From Thalassobellus sediminis (GTDB lineage: Bacteria > Bacteroidota > Bacteroidia > Flavobacteriales > Flavobacteriaceae), in the NCBI RefSeq assembly GCF_044386045.1, contig NZ_JBISCD010000035.1:1-64000 (forward strand): DNA of 64,000 nucleotides. The letters run 5' to 3'. This document shows, piece after piece, positions 26,107 to 35,669 of the stretch. Positions within the stretch are counted from its first letter, which is position 1. Every line of letters starts with the position of its first letter. The position numbers and the translations under genes are program-made. The notes under the pieces were generated by a model. The model made no database searches and was not told the DNA's origin. It saw only the letters and a list, made by a program, of their open reading frames with translations.

Positions 26107-26217
26107 TATTAAGTTTTTAGTTCTCAGTCTTCCATCTTCTGTCTTTTTTAAACACTTTAACACTTTATAATAAACTTAAATCATTAAATTTGCATTTCCT
26201 TAAAAAGGGCTTATATT

Positions 26218-29200
26218 ATGCAAGATAAACTCTCCAAAATTCTTTTTTCTACACGACTTACCGCTATTTTATTTATTGTTTTTGCAGCAGCAATGGCAAC
26301 AGGAACAATTTTAGATGCCGGACAAGATACTTCGCCAACACCTTATACTAGAAATTTAATTTTTAACGCATGGTGGTTTGAAGCTATTATGGTGTTTTTT
26401 GTAATTAATTTTGCTGGTAATATTTTTAGATATCGCCTTTTTAAAAAGGAAAAGTGGTCGACATTAATTTTACATTTAGCCTTTCTTTTTATTTTAATTG
26501 GAGCATTTATTACAAGATATGTGAGTTTTGAAGGTATGATGGCAATAAGAGAAGGTGCTACCGAAAATACTTTTCTATCTCAAAAAACATATGTAACAAC
26601 TTACATTGATGGTGATTACGAGATTGATGGTGTGCCACAACGCTTACCATTAGCGCATGAAGTAGATTTTTCAAAGCGATTAGATAACAGTTTTAGGTAC
26701 GATGTTAATTATGGCGATCAACCTGTAACGGTTGAATTAGAAAAATTTATTGCTGGAGCGGAAGAAGATATAGTTCCAGATGAAACAGGAGAATCCTATT
26801 TAAAATTAGTAGAAGCAGGAGGAAATGGACCACATAATCATTTTTTGAAATTAGGACAGGTTAGCAGTATTCATAATGTGTTAATTGCCCTTAATAAACC
26901 AACAAAAGGCGCTATAAATATTACTTATAAAGATGATAATTTAACCATTCAATCGCCATTTGAAGGCGAGTACATGACTATGGCTACTATGGCACAAGGT
27001 AAATTGGTTAAAGATAGTTTGCAACCTTTAATATTACGGTCTCGTTATGTAATTGGTAATATGCAAATGGTATTTCCTAAACCAGTTTTAAAAGGGGTTT
27101 TTGATATTGTACAAAAATCTAAAATATTAAAAAATGATGAAGATGGTTTAGTTCTTAAAGTAACTACAAACGGAGAAACTAAACGCGTAGGGCTTTTAGG
27201 AGGTAAAGGCATGAATAACCCTTTTAAGCAAGTTAAAATTGGCGGTTTAGATTTTGCTTTTAAATACGGATCTAAAGTTTTAGAATTACCATTTTCAATT
27301 AAATTAAACGATTTTGAAGCAGAACGTTATCCTGGAACTGAAAAAGGTTACTCGTCATTTTCTAGTAAAGTAACTGTTATAGATGATAAGGCAGACAATT
27401 ATGATTATAAAATATTTATGAATAATATTTTAGATCATGGTGGTTATCGTTTTTTTCAATCGAGTTTCGATCCAGATGAAAAAGGGACTATCCTTTCGGT
27501 AAATCATGACTATTGGGGAACTTTAATAACGTATATAGGTTATTTTATGCTTTATTTTGGTTTAATGGCTATTCTGTTTTCAAAACATTCTCGTTTTGGT
27601 GATTTAAAAAAGCAGTTAGAAAAAGTAAAAGATAAAAAAGAAAAATTACTAACTGTTATTCTACTTTGTTTTGCATTAAATGGGTTTTCGCAAGTGCATT
27701 CTAAAAATGATGGGCATGATCATTCTGGGCCAACAAAAGCTCAAATTGATTCTGTTTTAAAAGCTAATATAACACCAAAAAAACATGCCGATGAATTTGG
27801 ACATTTAGTAATTCAGGATCTTAGCGGACGAATGATGCCAGTAGATACGTATGCTTCTGAAATCCTTAGAAAGTTAAGTAAAAAGGAAACTTATGCCGAT
27901 TTTGATGCGAATCAAGTATTTTTATCTATCCAAGAAAGTCCTCAGCTTTGGTATAATGTTCCAATCATATATTTAAAACCTAAAAAGGCTGATTCTATTC
28001 GTAAGTTAATTGGTGTTGAAAAAACTGAAAAATATGTTTCACTTGCTGATTTTTTCACAGACAGAGGTGCATATAAATTAGCTCCTTATTTAGATGAAGC
28101 ATACAAAGCTCAGGTGCCTAGTGGTTTTCAAAAAGAATTTAAAGAAGCAGATCAGCGTGTTAATTTATTATATAATGCTGTAGAAGGCATGTCTTTAAAA
28201 ATATTCCCAATTCCTAATGATGATAATAACACTTGGATTTCTGCTTACGATTATAAGTTTGGTAATCAAAAAATTGAAGATTCGCTTTATGGAAGTTTTA
28301 TAAAAAACGGATTTAAAGCATACTTGTATACACTAAACAATGCTAAGCAAACAGGCGATTTTTCGGAAGCAACAAAACTTTTAGCTGCTTTCAAAAAAAC
28401 ACAACATCAATTGGGTGGCAGTGTTATGCTTAGCGACAACAAAATTGATACAGAGATTTTATATAATAAGTACGATATTTTTAAGAAGTTATTTAGTTGG
28501 TATTTATATGCTGGAACTTTATTATTTGTATTGCTGATTTTTCAAATATTTAATGATAAAAACAAAACAATCAATGTCTTTGTTAATGTGTTTAAATGGA
28601 TTATAGTTGGATTATTTGTTTTGCATACAGCTGGTTTAATTGTTAGATGGTATATATCTGGGCATGCGCCATGGAGTGATGCTTACGAATCTATGATATA
28701 TGTCGCTTGGTCTACCATGTTGTTTGGATTGATTACAGGAATTAGTAGAATGGACAATAAGAAAGGCAAACGATTTTTTGGATTAAAGTTTGAGCCATTA
28801 ATTCCTACACCTTCAATGTTTAAGATTAAATCCTCTAACCTTACAATTGCTTCGGCAGCTTTTGTTACGGCAATGATTTTAATGATTGCTCATTGGAATT
28901 GGATGGATCCTGCTATTGCAAATCTTCAACCAGTGTTAAACAGTTATTGGCTTATGATTCATGTAGCGGTAATTGTTGCAAGTTACGGCCCTTTTACTTT
29001 AGGAATGATTTTAGGCGTTGTGTCTTTATTTTTAATGATTTTCACTACCGAAAAGAATAAAAAGAAAATGGCACTTAATATAAATGAGCTTACTATAATT
29101 AACGAAATGGCTTTAACCGTTGGTTTAGTTATGCTTACCATTGGTAACTTTTTAGGTGGTATGTGGGCTAACGAAAGTTGGGGACGCTATTGGGGTTGGG

Positions 29201-29490
29201 ATCCTAAAGAAACATGGGCGCTTATTAGTATTATGATATATGCATTTGTAATACACATGCGATTAGTTCCTGGGCTTCGAGGTCGTTGGGGGTTTAATTT
29301 AGCCTCAATTATAGCCTTTGCTAGTATTTTAATGACCTATTTTGGGGTGAATTTCTATCTTGCAGGACTTCATAGTTATGCCAGTGGCGATCAAATTGTG
29401 AGTATTAAATTTATTACTATTGCTTGTACAATTGTAGCTGTTTTAGGATTCTTTGCTTATAGAGGTTATACTAAGTATTATAAAAAGTAG
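26218..29490 (+). CDS. ccsBA: Fused CcsBA (ResB-CcsA) cytochrome c synthase
   Basis: A 1090-residue membrane protein for haem export and attachment to c-type cytochromes (System II). The N-terminal ResB-like part (about 1-470) has three helices, a large external domain and a fourth helix (LITYIGYFMLYFGLMAILFS). A periplasmic linker with a second hydrophobic segment (about 475-490) follows. The CcsA part (about 755-1090) has eight or so helices and the haem-binding WGRYWGWDPKETWAL box at about 988-1002. The fusion is normal in Bacteroidota. Confidence 0.94.
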   Translation: MQDKLSKILFSTRLTAILFIVFAAAMATGTILDAGQDTSPTPYTRNLIFNAWWFEAIMVFFVINFAGNIFRYRLFKKEKWSTLILHLAFLFILIGAFITRYVSFEGMMAIREGATENTFLSQKTYVTTYIDGDYEIDGVPQRLPLAHEVDFSKRLDNSFRYDVNYGDQPVTVELEKFIAGAEEDIVPDETGESYLKLVEAGGNGPHNHFLKLGQVSSIHNVLIALNKPTKGAINITYKDDNLTIQSPFEGEYMTMATMAQGKLVKDSLQPLILRSRYVIGNMQMVFPKPVLKGVFDIVQKSKILKNDEDGLVLKVTTNGETKRVGLLGGKGMNNPFKQVKIGGLDFAFKYGSKVLELPFSIKLNDFEAERYPGTEKGYSSFSSKVTVIDDKADNYDYKIFMNNILDHGGYRFFQSSFDPDEKGTILSVNHDYWGTLITYIGYFMLYFGLMAILFSKHSRFGDLKKQLEKVKDKKEKLLTVILLCFALNGFSQVHSKNDGHDHSGPTKAQIDSVLKANITPKKHADEFGHLVIQDLSGRMMPVDTYASEILRKLSKKETYADFDANQVFLSIQESPQLWYNVPIIYLKPKKADSIRKLIGVEKTEKYVSLADFFTDRGAYKLAPYLDEAYKAQVPSGFQKEFKEADQRVNLLYNAVEGMSLKIFPIPNDDNNTWISAYDYKFGNQKIEDSLYGSFIKNGFKAYLYTLNNAKQTGDFSEATKLLAAFKKTQHQLGGSVMLSDNKIDTEILYNKYDIFKKLFSWYLYAGTLLFVLLIFQIFNDKNKTINVFVNVFKWIIVGLFVLHTAGLIVRWYISGHAPWSDAYESMIYVAWSTMLFGLITGISRMDNKKGKRFFGLKFEPLIPTPSMFKIKSSNLTIASAAFVTAMILMIAHWNWMDPAIANLQPVLNSYWLMIHVAVIVASYGPFTLGMILGVVSLFLMIFTTEKNKKKMALNINELTIINEMALTVGLVMLTIGNFLGGMWANESWGRYWGWDPKETWALISIMIYAFVIHMRLVPGLRGRWGFNLASIIAFASILMTYFGVNFYLAGLHSYASGDQIVSIKFITIACTIVAVLGFFAYRGYTKYYKK

Positions 29491-29508
29491 AGTAAAGAAG
29501 GTCTTAAA

Positions 29509-29946
29509 ATGAATGAATTAGATGAGAAACTAATTAAGTTATTAAATTCTGGTTTCGAACATATTGGAGAATATTCAGAATCTGAAATGAGTTTTAAATT
29601 GTCGCCAGAGAAGTGGTCTAAAAAAGAGGCTTTAGGACATCTGATAGACTCTGGAATTATTAATCTTCAACGATTTACTGAAATTCAGTTTGAATCCTTA
29701 CCTCATAAAATAAGACCATATAAGCAAGATGATTTGGTTATAGCTAATGATTACCAAAATTCAGAAACCAAAGAACTACTTCGCTTTTGGAAATCTATTA
29801 ATATCAGGATAGCTTATTTATTCAGTATTCAAACCAATGAAACATTAAATTTTAAAATTGTTTTTGATACTGGAGAGATTTCAGATTTAAAATTTTTAAT
29901 GGAAGATTATGTGAATCATTTAGAGTATCACCTTAATCAAATTTAG
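29509..29946 (+). CDS. DinB-family protein
   Basis: A 145-residue four-helix-bundle protein. The pattern SPEKWSKKEALGHLIDSG (32-49) with the metal-ligand-type His43, and the late DYVNHLEYHLNQI with two His residues, are typical of DinB/YfiT-like thiol-dependent metalloenzymes. As this genome makes bacillithiol (bshB1 at 35670), it may use that thiol; that is inference. It follows ccsBA by 18 bases. Confidence 0.85.
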   Translation: MNELDEKLIKLLNSGFEHIGEYSESEMSFKLSPEKWSKKEALGHLIDSGIINLQRFTEIQFESLPHKIRPYKQDDLVIANDYQNSETKELLRFWKSINIRIAYLFSIQTNETLNFKIVFDTGEISDLKFLMEDYVNHLEYHLNQI

Positions 29947-30033
29947 ATTCAATTAATAAATAATTCGAGAAAGTTAAGAATTGCTATATAGCTAAAATCT
30001 ACTATCTTAGAAATTATTATAAAGAATAAAAAA

Positions 30034-30474
30034 ATGAAACTATTTAAAGAATTTAAAGAGTTCGCTGTAAAAGGTAATATGATGGATATGGCCATTGGTA
30101 TTATCATTGGTGCTGCATTTAATAAAGTAATTGATGTGTTGGTAAAAAAAGTATTATTACCACCATTATCATTAATGACTGATGGTGTTAATTTTCAAAA
30201 TAGACGTATTATATTAAAAGATGCTATAACAGATGTTTCGGGAAAGATTATTACAGATGAAGTTGCAATTGGGTATGGAGCACTTGGAGAAGCGTTATTA
30301 CATTTTATTATTATTGGTTTTACAGTGTTTGTTATTGTTAAGTTTATGAACAGATTAAGAAATAAAGCTCAAGATACTAAAGACGAAACCGTAGTAACAC
30401 CAAAAGATATTGAGTTGCTTTCTAAACTTACCGATTTAATGGAGGAACAAAATGCTTTGCTTAAAGTTAAATAA
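30034..30474 (+). CDS. mscL: Large-conductance mechanosensitive channel MscL
   Basis: A 146-residue channel. FKEFAVKGNMMDMAIGIIIGAAFNK-type text marks the N-terminal helix and first membrane helix (about 6-40). The second membrane helix is ALLHFIIIGFTVFVIVKFMN (88-107), followed by a charged cytoplasmic C-terminal helix. Length is as usual for the family. It relieves hypo-osmotic pressure. Confidence 0.95.
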   Translation: MKLFKEFKEFAVKGNMMDMAIGIIIGAAFNKVIDVLVKKVLLPPLSLMTDGVNFQNRRIILKDAITDVSGKIITDEVAIGYGALGEALLHFIIIGFTVFVIVKFMNRLRNKAQDTKDETVVTPKDIELLSKLTDLMEEQNALLKVK

Positions 30475-30479
30475 TAGTT

Positions 30480-30629
30480 ATGGCAAAAACAGGACGTGAT
30501 AAAAACACCAAAAACAAAGCAAAACATTCTAAATTAATGGCTCAAAAAAAGAATAAGAAAAAAGCTGAGGAAGCATTAAGAAAAGAGCGTTTAAAAGCTA
30601 TTATAAATAAAGCTAAAGAAGAAAAGTAA
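30480..30629 (+). CDS. Small highly basic Lys-rich protein
   Basis: A 49-residue protein, MAKTGRDKNTKNKAKHSKLM followed by a Lys/Glu/Ala-rich helix ending NKAKEEK. It starts 5 bases after the mscL stop. Its composition (about 40 percent Lys and Arg) suggests RNA or ribosome binding. I recall similar short proteins in other flavobacteria, but no named family. Confidence 0.65.
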   Translation: MAKTGRDKNTKNKAKHSKLMAQKKNKKKAEEALRKERLKAIINKAKEEK

Positions 30630-30714
30630 AAGGCTTTATTTTTTATTAGATAGAACTTGTAATGTTTATGTTTTTGTTTCGACGAATTTTAGAAAATAAT
30701 TAAACCATACTATT

Positions 30715-31143
30715 ATGAGAGTTTTTTATTTACTTATTCTGATTTTAATATCTTTTCAATCATGTTCTACAGCTTCAAATGATGATATGATTTCAGATGA
30801 ACAATTTGAAATGCAAATGGATATAGATGAGATGCCTGTTAATGCATCTTTTAAAGGAAGTTTCGTATCTGGTGATCATCCAACTTCAGGTTCAGCATTT
30901 ATAAATGAAGATAGTACAACCTTATCTTTTAAAGATTTTAGTACTGATGACGGCCCTTTATTAGAAGTGTATTTAGCAACTGATACTTCGGCATCAAATT
31001 ACATTACTCTTGGTGCTTTAAAAGGTATTAATGGCGATTATCAATATGATTTACCCAAAGATGTAGATTATAGAGTTTATGATCATGTTCTTATTTGGTG
31101 TGTTACTTTTTCGGTTAATTTTGGGCATGCCGTATTAAAGTAA
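30715..31143 (+). CDS. DM13-domain lipoprotein
   Basis: A 142-residue lipoprotein: a signal peptide ends at the lipobox FQSCST (Cys16). The DM13 domain covers about 40-142 (FKGSFVSGDHPTSGSAFI, then FKDFSTDDGPLLEVYLATD and YRVYDHVLIWCVTFSVNFGH). The invariant Cys in LIWC and the final FGHAVL motif are present; DM13 is proposed to have a redox role. Its end overlaps the convergent HAD gene by 9 bases. Confidence 0.9.
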   Translation: MRVFYLLILILISFQSCSTASNDDMISDEQFEMQMDIDEMPVNASFKGSFVSGDHPTSGSAFINEDSTTLSFKDFSTDDGPLLEVYLATDTSASNYITLGALKGINGDYQYDLPKDVDYRVYDHVLIWCVTFSVNFGHAVLK

Positions 31144-31791
31144 GGTTTTAATTTTGTCATAATAAATCTCTTTAAAATCTTTAATTTTTAAATTAGCATT
31201 TGTGTAATCTTGATTTTTTGAGTGTTTACTATCAAACCCAATGCAAAAAATATTAGCAGCATTGGCAGCAGCTATTCCGTTAGTAGAATCTTCAATAACA
31301 ATACATTCCTCAGTATTATATCCAGCAGCTTTGGCAGCGTTAATAAATATTTCAGGATGAGGTTTCGATGCTTTTAAATCTGCTCCACTTAATTTTGATT
31401 TAAAATATTTATTTAGATCAAAACGATTAAAAATACGATTGATACTTGGCATGGACGCAGACGATGCTAAAATTAAAGTTAAACCATTAGCATGGTAATC
31501 TTTTATCAAATCTAAAACACCTTCAATTAAATCGAATGTTTTATCGTTCTCAAAAATGTATTCGTAATGTTTACGTTTTATAGCAACTAACGTTTCAGGG
31601 GTTTCTTTTAGGTTAAAAGTATCTTTAACAAATTTGCACACATTTAAAGTAGATTGTCCAGTACAAGATTCGTAAAGTGCATCAGTTACATCTATATTAA
31701 CTTCTTTAAACATTTTATGATAGGCTTTATGGTGTAAAGGTTCACTGTTAATAATAACCCCATCCATATCAAATATAATTGCTTTTAACAT
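31135..31791 (-). CDS. HAD hydrolase, beta-phosphoglucomutase-like
   Basis: A 218-residue HAD subfamily IA protein. IFDMDGVIINSEPLHHKAYH (5-24) supplies the nucleophile Asp and the helical cap entry; ILASSAS is motif II; KPHPEIFINAAKAAG and VIEDSTNGIAAANAA complete the core. It acts on a phosphosugar or similar. The ATG at 31791 is chosen because it precedes the first strand directly. Confidence 0.9.
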   Translation of the reverse strand: MLKAIIFDMDGVIINSEPLHHKAYHKMFKEVNIDVTDALYESCTGQSTLNVCKFVKDTFNLKETPETLVAIKRKHYEYIFENDKTFDLIEGVLDLIKDYHANGLTLILASSASMPSINRIFNRFDLNKYFKSKLSGADLKASKPHPEIFINAAKAAGYNTEECIVIEDSTNGIAAANAANIFCIGFDSKHSKNQDYTNANLKIKDFKEIYYDKIKTLL

Positions 31792-31913
31792 CTTATTTTT
31801 TTTGCGAAGATAAAAAATCAAAGTCGTTTCCTAAATTCATTTTATAATTTGTAATGATTAAGTTTGTATCATAAATAGTAGAATTCTAGTTTTAATTAAA
31901 TAAACATAAAATT

Positions 31914-32798
31914 ATTAAAAGCAACGCAACCTTCCACCCAAGAAACAAGCACAAATTAGGATATGATTTAGATGTTTTATGTGAAAAACACCCTAATTTA
32001 CTACCTTTTGTGTTTAAAAATAAATACGAAACGAAAACTATAGATTTTGCAAATCCAAACGCGGTAAAAGCTTTAAATACGGCTTTGTTGTTTCAGTTTT
32101 ATGATATTAAATATTGGGAGTTTCCCGATTCTAATTTATGCCCACCAATTCCTGGACGTGCAGATTACATACACCACCTTTCAGATTTAATTCGAAAACC
32201 TAAAATTAAAGAAGATGTCACGATTTTAGATGTTGGAGTAGGAGCAACCTGTATTTATCCTATTATAGGAAATGCAGAATACAATTGGAATTTTGTTGGA
32301 ACCGATATTGATGAAAAATCATTACAGTGTGCAAATAAAATTATTAAAGAGAATAAATTACAAGACACTATTTCGTTACACTTACAAAAAGATACGTCTC
32401 AAATTTTTAAAGGGATATTAAATATAGAAGATAACTTTGTAGCTACTATTTGCAATCCGCCATTTTATAAAACGGAAGCAGAAGCATTAGAGGCAACTAT
32501 TAGAAAATTAAAAGGATTGAAAAAGGAAATTAATACTGTTGCTAGAAATTTTTCTGGAACACATAATGAACTTTGGTACAAAGGCGGAGAAAAAGCCTTT
32601 ATACATAATTATTTATATGAGAGTTCTTTGTTTAAACAACATTGTCATTGGTTTACAACATTGGTTTCTAAAAAAGATTTGGTAAAAGGTATGTATGTTT
32701 CATTGAAAAAGTTAGGCGCTACAGATATAAAAACTATTAATATGGGACAAGGTAATAAGATATCACGTATTGTAGCTTGGACTTTTTCAGGTGAATAG
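31914..32798 (+). CDS. rlmF: 23S rRNA (adenine-1618 N6)-methyltransferase RlmF, apparently with an ATT start
   Basis: The frame from 31914 gives 294 residues: after the start, KSNATFHPRNKHKLGYDLD and later TIDFANPNAVKALNTALLFQ, then IPGRADYIHHLSDLIRKPK, the catalytic NPPF box (about 153-156 here) and the GGEKAFI segment. This matches RlmF from its first residues (E. coli starts with a short lead and HPRNRHHSRYDL). No ATG, GTG or TTG exists between the in-frame stop at 31893-31895 and the HPRNKH motif; ATT at 31914 (or 31911) is the best start. A GTG at 32010 would delete 32 conserved residues. Confidence 0.85.
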   Translation: MKSNATFHPRNKHKLGYDLDVLCEKHPNLLPFVFKNKYETKTIDFANPNAVKALNTALLFQFYDIKYWEFPDSNLCPPIPGRADYIHHLSDLIRKPKIKEDVTILDVGVGATCIYPIIGNAEYNWNFVGTDIDEKSLQCANKIIKENKLQDTISLHLQKDTSQIFKGILNIEDNFVATICNPPFYKTEAEALEATIRKLKGLKKEINTVARNFSGTHNELWYKGGEKAFIHNYLYESSLFKQHCHWFTTLVSKKDLVKGMYVSLKKLGATDIKTINMGQGNKISRIVAWTFSGE

Positions 32799-32809
32799 AT
32801 ATTTTATGA

Positions 32810-33487
32810 TTACGATGTTTTTTTCTTGATATAATTTGTTTTTATATAATAACCAATTTCTATTCTATTTAAATTGATACCATTTATTTTTCTATTTGTG
32901 TATCCTACTTGGATATTGTTAGATTTAGAGATATTGAAACCTAATGCACTATAAAACCTGTTTTCGGTTGTTAATTCCTTGTTTAAAGTTGTGAAAAACT
33001 CATTGCTTACCCGAATAAAAAGATGTTTGTTTAGTTTGATGCTTGTGCCAAATCGGTAGCGTAAACGATGACAAGTTTTGTTTAATACAGGTGTATTAAG
33101 AAACCGTTGTTCTAATCTAAAACGATGATCTATAGATAATTTTAAAATTTTATGTTTATAAGTAATTTGTTCATATAATCTATTTTCAAAAGTATGTTTG
33201 GTATTGGTGTTAAAACCACTATCAATGTCTAAGTAAGCATAAGAGATATTTGTAATTAATTTTGGTGATATATGATAGTTTAATCCTGAGCTTAAAAAAA
33301 TTAAATTAAAATTATCACTAACTTCATAAAGCCACAATTGTGAACACATATGAAAACTAAGTTTTTCTGAAGTTTTGTGTATGCCAGAATATGTAAACCA
33401 TGAGCCAAAACTTTTTTCAGGGTTAGATTGACAAAAACTAAGAAATGTATTAAAGCAGATTATGGATATAATTAGTAGGCGCTTCAT
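32810..33487 (-). CDS. DUF2490 outer-membrane-type protein
   Basis: A 225-residue exported protein with signal peptide (MKRLLIISIICFNTFLSFCQ). The rest has alternating beta-strand text ending in a C-terminal aromatic strand (IEIGYYIKTNYIKKK), as in small beta barrels. GSWFTYSGIHKTSEKLSFHM and FENRLYEQITYKHKILKLSI match the DUF2490 pattern. Function is unknown. It converges with rlmF with an 11-base gap. Confidence 0.85.
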   Translation of the reverse strand: MKRLLIISIICFNTFLSFCQSNPEKSFGSWFTYSGIHKTSEKLSFHMCSQLWLYEVSDNFNLIFLSSGLNYHISPKLITNISYAYLDIDSGFNTNTKHTFENRLYEQITYKHKILKLSIDHRFRLEQRFLNTPVLNKTCHRLRYRFGTSIKLNKHLFIRVSNEFFTTLNKELTTENRFYSALGFNISKSNNIQVGYTNRKINGINLNRIEIGYYIKTNYIKKKTS

Positions 33488-33558
33488 TCTTAAAATCTTG
33501 AAAAGAATAAATTAAGGCATCAAATTATATTGATACTTTAATTAAATATTAATAATGT

Positions 33559-33585
33559 AAAAGGAGCTCCTAAAGAGCTCCTTTT
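33559..33585 (-). terminator. Terminator of pckA
   Basis: Perfect stem AAAAGGAGCTC/GAGCTCCTTTT with a 5-base loop, 21 bases beyond the pckA stop codon. The stem is symmetrical and could work in both directions. Confidence 0.85.
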
Positions 33586-33605
33586 ACGGTCAAATAAGAA
33601 CCTTA

Positions 33606-35237
33606 TTAAAAGTGTTCATGTAAGTGATGATGTTCATCAATTAGTGGGCCTCCTTCAATAATTTGTTCAGATGCTTGTTGAGCAAATTTCTCAAAGTTTA
33701 AGTGGAAAGAGTGCGCTAAGTGAATAGCTTTTCCAACATAAGCACCTTTTTGTAACCATGTATTCATTGGATCTAACATTTCTGTTGGTACACCAGGACA
33801 ATATTTAGGCATAAATAACCCGAAAATAAAGTTTTGTTCGTATTCTACATTATCAAGATCACCATTAAGAATTGCGGTAATCATTGCTCTTGTATACTTT
33901 AATTTTATACGAGATCCTACACCATAAGGCCCTGCGCTCCACCCTGTGTTAATTAGCCATACATTAACACCAGCTTCTGTCATTTTTTTACTTAACATTT
34001 CACCGTAAACAGTTGGGTGTAATGGCATAAAAGGTTCTCCAAAACAAGCAGAGAATGAAGGTACTGGCTCAGTAATTCCAGCTTCTGTTCCTGCTACTTT
34101 TGCTGTGTAACCAGAAATAAAGTGGTAAGCAGCTTGTCCAGGTGTTAATTTAGATACTGGAGGTAATACACCAAAGGCATCACAAGTTAAAAAGAATATA
34201 TTTTTAGGGTTGTTTGCGTAAAGTGTTTCTTGGATGTTATCTATATGATGGATAGGGTAACTTACACGCGTATTTTGTGTGATACTTCCATCCATATAAT
34301 CTGGTTCTCCATCTTCTTTAAATACAATATTTTCAAGTATTGCACCAGGTTTAACAGCTCTAAAAATGTCTGGTTCTTTTTCTTCACTAAGGTCAATTAC
34401 TTTTGCATAACATCCACCTTCAAAGTTAAAGATTGTATTATCAGCAGTCCAGCCATGTTCATCATCACCAATTAATTTACGTTCTGGATCTGCAGATAAA
34501 GTTGTTTTTCCTGTACCTGATAATCCAAAGAAAATTGCAGTATCACCTTTTTTTCCAACATTAGCAGAGCAGTGCATTGGTAATACGTTTTTCTCTGTTG
34601 GTAAAATTAAGTTTAAAGCAGAGAAAATACCTTTTTTCATTTCACCTGTATAAGCAGATCCGCCAACTAAAGCAATCTTTTGTGTAAAATCTAGTATAGA
34701 GAAGTTGCCTTGACGAATACCATAAGCTTTTGGATCTGGACAAACATACCCAGGAGCACAAAGAATTAACCAATCTTCTTCAAAGTTTTCTAACTCTTTT
34801 TGGCTTGGTCTTAAAAACATATTGTAAACAAACATGTTTGACCAAGGTAATTCTGTTACAGTTCTAATGTTTGTTCTATATTCTGGATCAGCACAAACAT
34901 ATCCGTCTCTTGCATATATTTCTTTACCAGATAAATACTTAACAATTTCGCTTTTTAATTTATTAAAATTTTCTGTAGAAACAGGTTTGTTAGTTTTACC
35001 CCACCAAACTTTATCTGTTGTATAATCATCTTTTACAAGAAAACGATCTTGAGGAGAACGTCCTGTAAATTTACCTGTATTAATAGCAATCGTTCCATTT
35101 GCTGTTTCTACTCCCATTTTTTTATCAACGGTAATTTTTTGTAATTCTTCAGGTGATAAATTCCAGTGAACTTCTACGTCTTTTAATCCATACTTTCCTA
35201 AGTCCGTATGATTCTGCATTGTTGTTGCGTCTTTCAT
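33606..35237 (-). CDS. pckA: Phosphoenolpyruvate carboxykinase (ATP)
   Basis: A 543-residue gluconeogenic enzyme converting oxaloacetate and ATP to phosphoenolpyruvate. Visible features are GRSPQDRFLVKDDYTTDKVW near the N-terminus, the P-loop GLSGTGKTTLSADP (about 236-249), the metal-binding IGDDEHGW, and the adenine-side segment NTRVSYPIHHIDNI. The chosen ATG at 35237 starts MKDATTMQNH; an upstream frame adds 18 residues of hydrophobic, unlikely sequence. The C-terminus is His-rich (EHHHLHEHF). Confidence 0.95.
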   Translation of the reverse strand: MKDATTMQNHTDLGKYGLKDVEVHWNLSPEELQKITVDKKMGVETANGTIAINTGKFTGRSPQDRFLVKDDYTTDKVWWGKTNKPVSTENFNKLKSEIVKYLSGKEIYARDGYVCADPEYRTNIRTVTELPWSNMFVYNMFLRPSQKELENFEEDWLILCAPGYVCPDPKAYGIRQGNFSILDFTQKIALVGGSAYTGEMKKGIFSALNLILPTEKNVLPMHCSANVGKKGDTAIFFGLSGTGKTTLSADPERKLIGDDEHGWTADNTIFNFEGGCYAKVIDLSEEKEPDIFRAVKPGAILENIVFKEDGEPDYMDGSITQNTRVSYPIHHIDNIQETLYANNPKNIFFLTCDAFGVLPPVSKLTPGQAAYHFISGYTAKVAGTEAGITEPVPSFSACFGEPFMPLHPTVYGEMLSKKMTEAGVNVWLINTGWSAGPYGVGSRIKLKYTRAMITAILNGDLDNVEYEQNFIFGLFMPKYCPGVPTEMLDPMNTWLQKGAYVGKAIHLAHSFHLNFEKFAQQASEQIIEGGPLIDEHHHLHEHF

Positions 35238-35669
35238 TGTATTAAATTTTAAGGTTCCTATTTGTATTATTAAGAGCCATGTTATAGGCACTTATATTAT
35301 TTTTCTTTTTTATTATGAAGTAAAATTACATAGCATATTGCCTAATAATTATGACGAATGTCATACTTTTGAGAGATGCGATATTTTTCAATTATTGTTA
35401 TATTTATAATAATAAAAATGAAAATAATATTAGCGAATACGTTTTCGTAATGTTGCTTTTTAAGAGATTAAAGTTTTTTGTTAGAATTTATGTTAGACGC
35501 GAGTGTTGAATTCTAAGTAGAAATTTAAAAATATTCAAAAAAAAGTGCAATTTGTTAAATGATATACGGATATTTTGCCTTTTATTTAAAATAAGAAGGG
35601 AAAATGGAGTATTTGTAATTAAAAACACAATTGATTAATTCGTATAATTATACAAAATAAATATAAGAG
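35238..35669. other. Divergent promoter region between pckA and bshB1
   Basis: 432 bases without a gene. The left third should hold the pckA promoter and the right third the bshB1 promoter (a weak candidate -7 element TATTTTG lies at about 35571-35577). I see no strong inverted repeat, RNA motif or conserved small frame. Confidence 0.5.

Noticed and set aside
26107..26150. TCTTC-rich intergenic stretch
   Set aside because: Low-complexity sequence with several TCTTC-like words, but too short and irregular to call an element.
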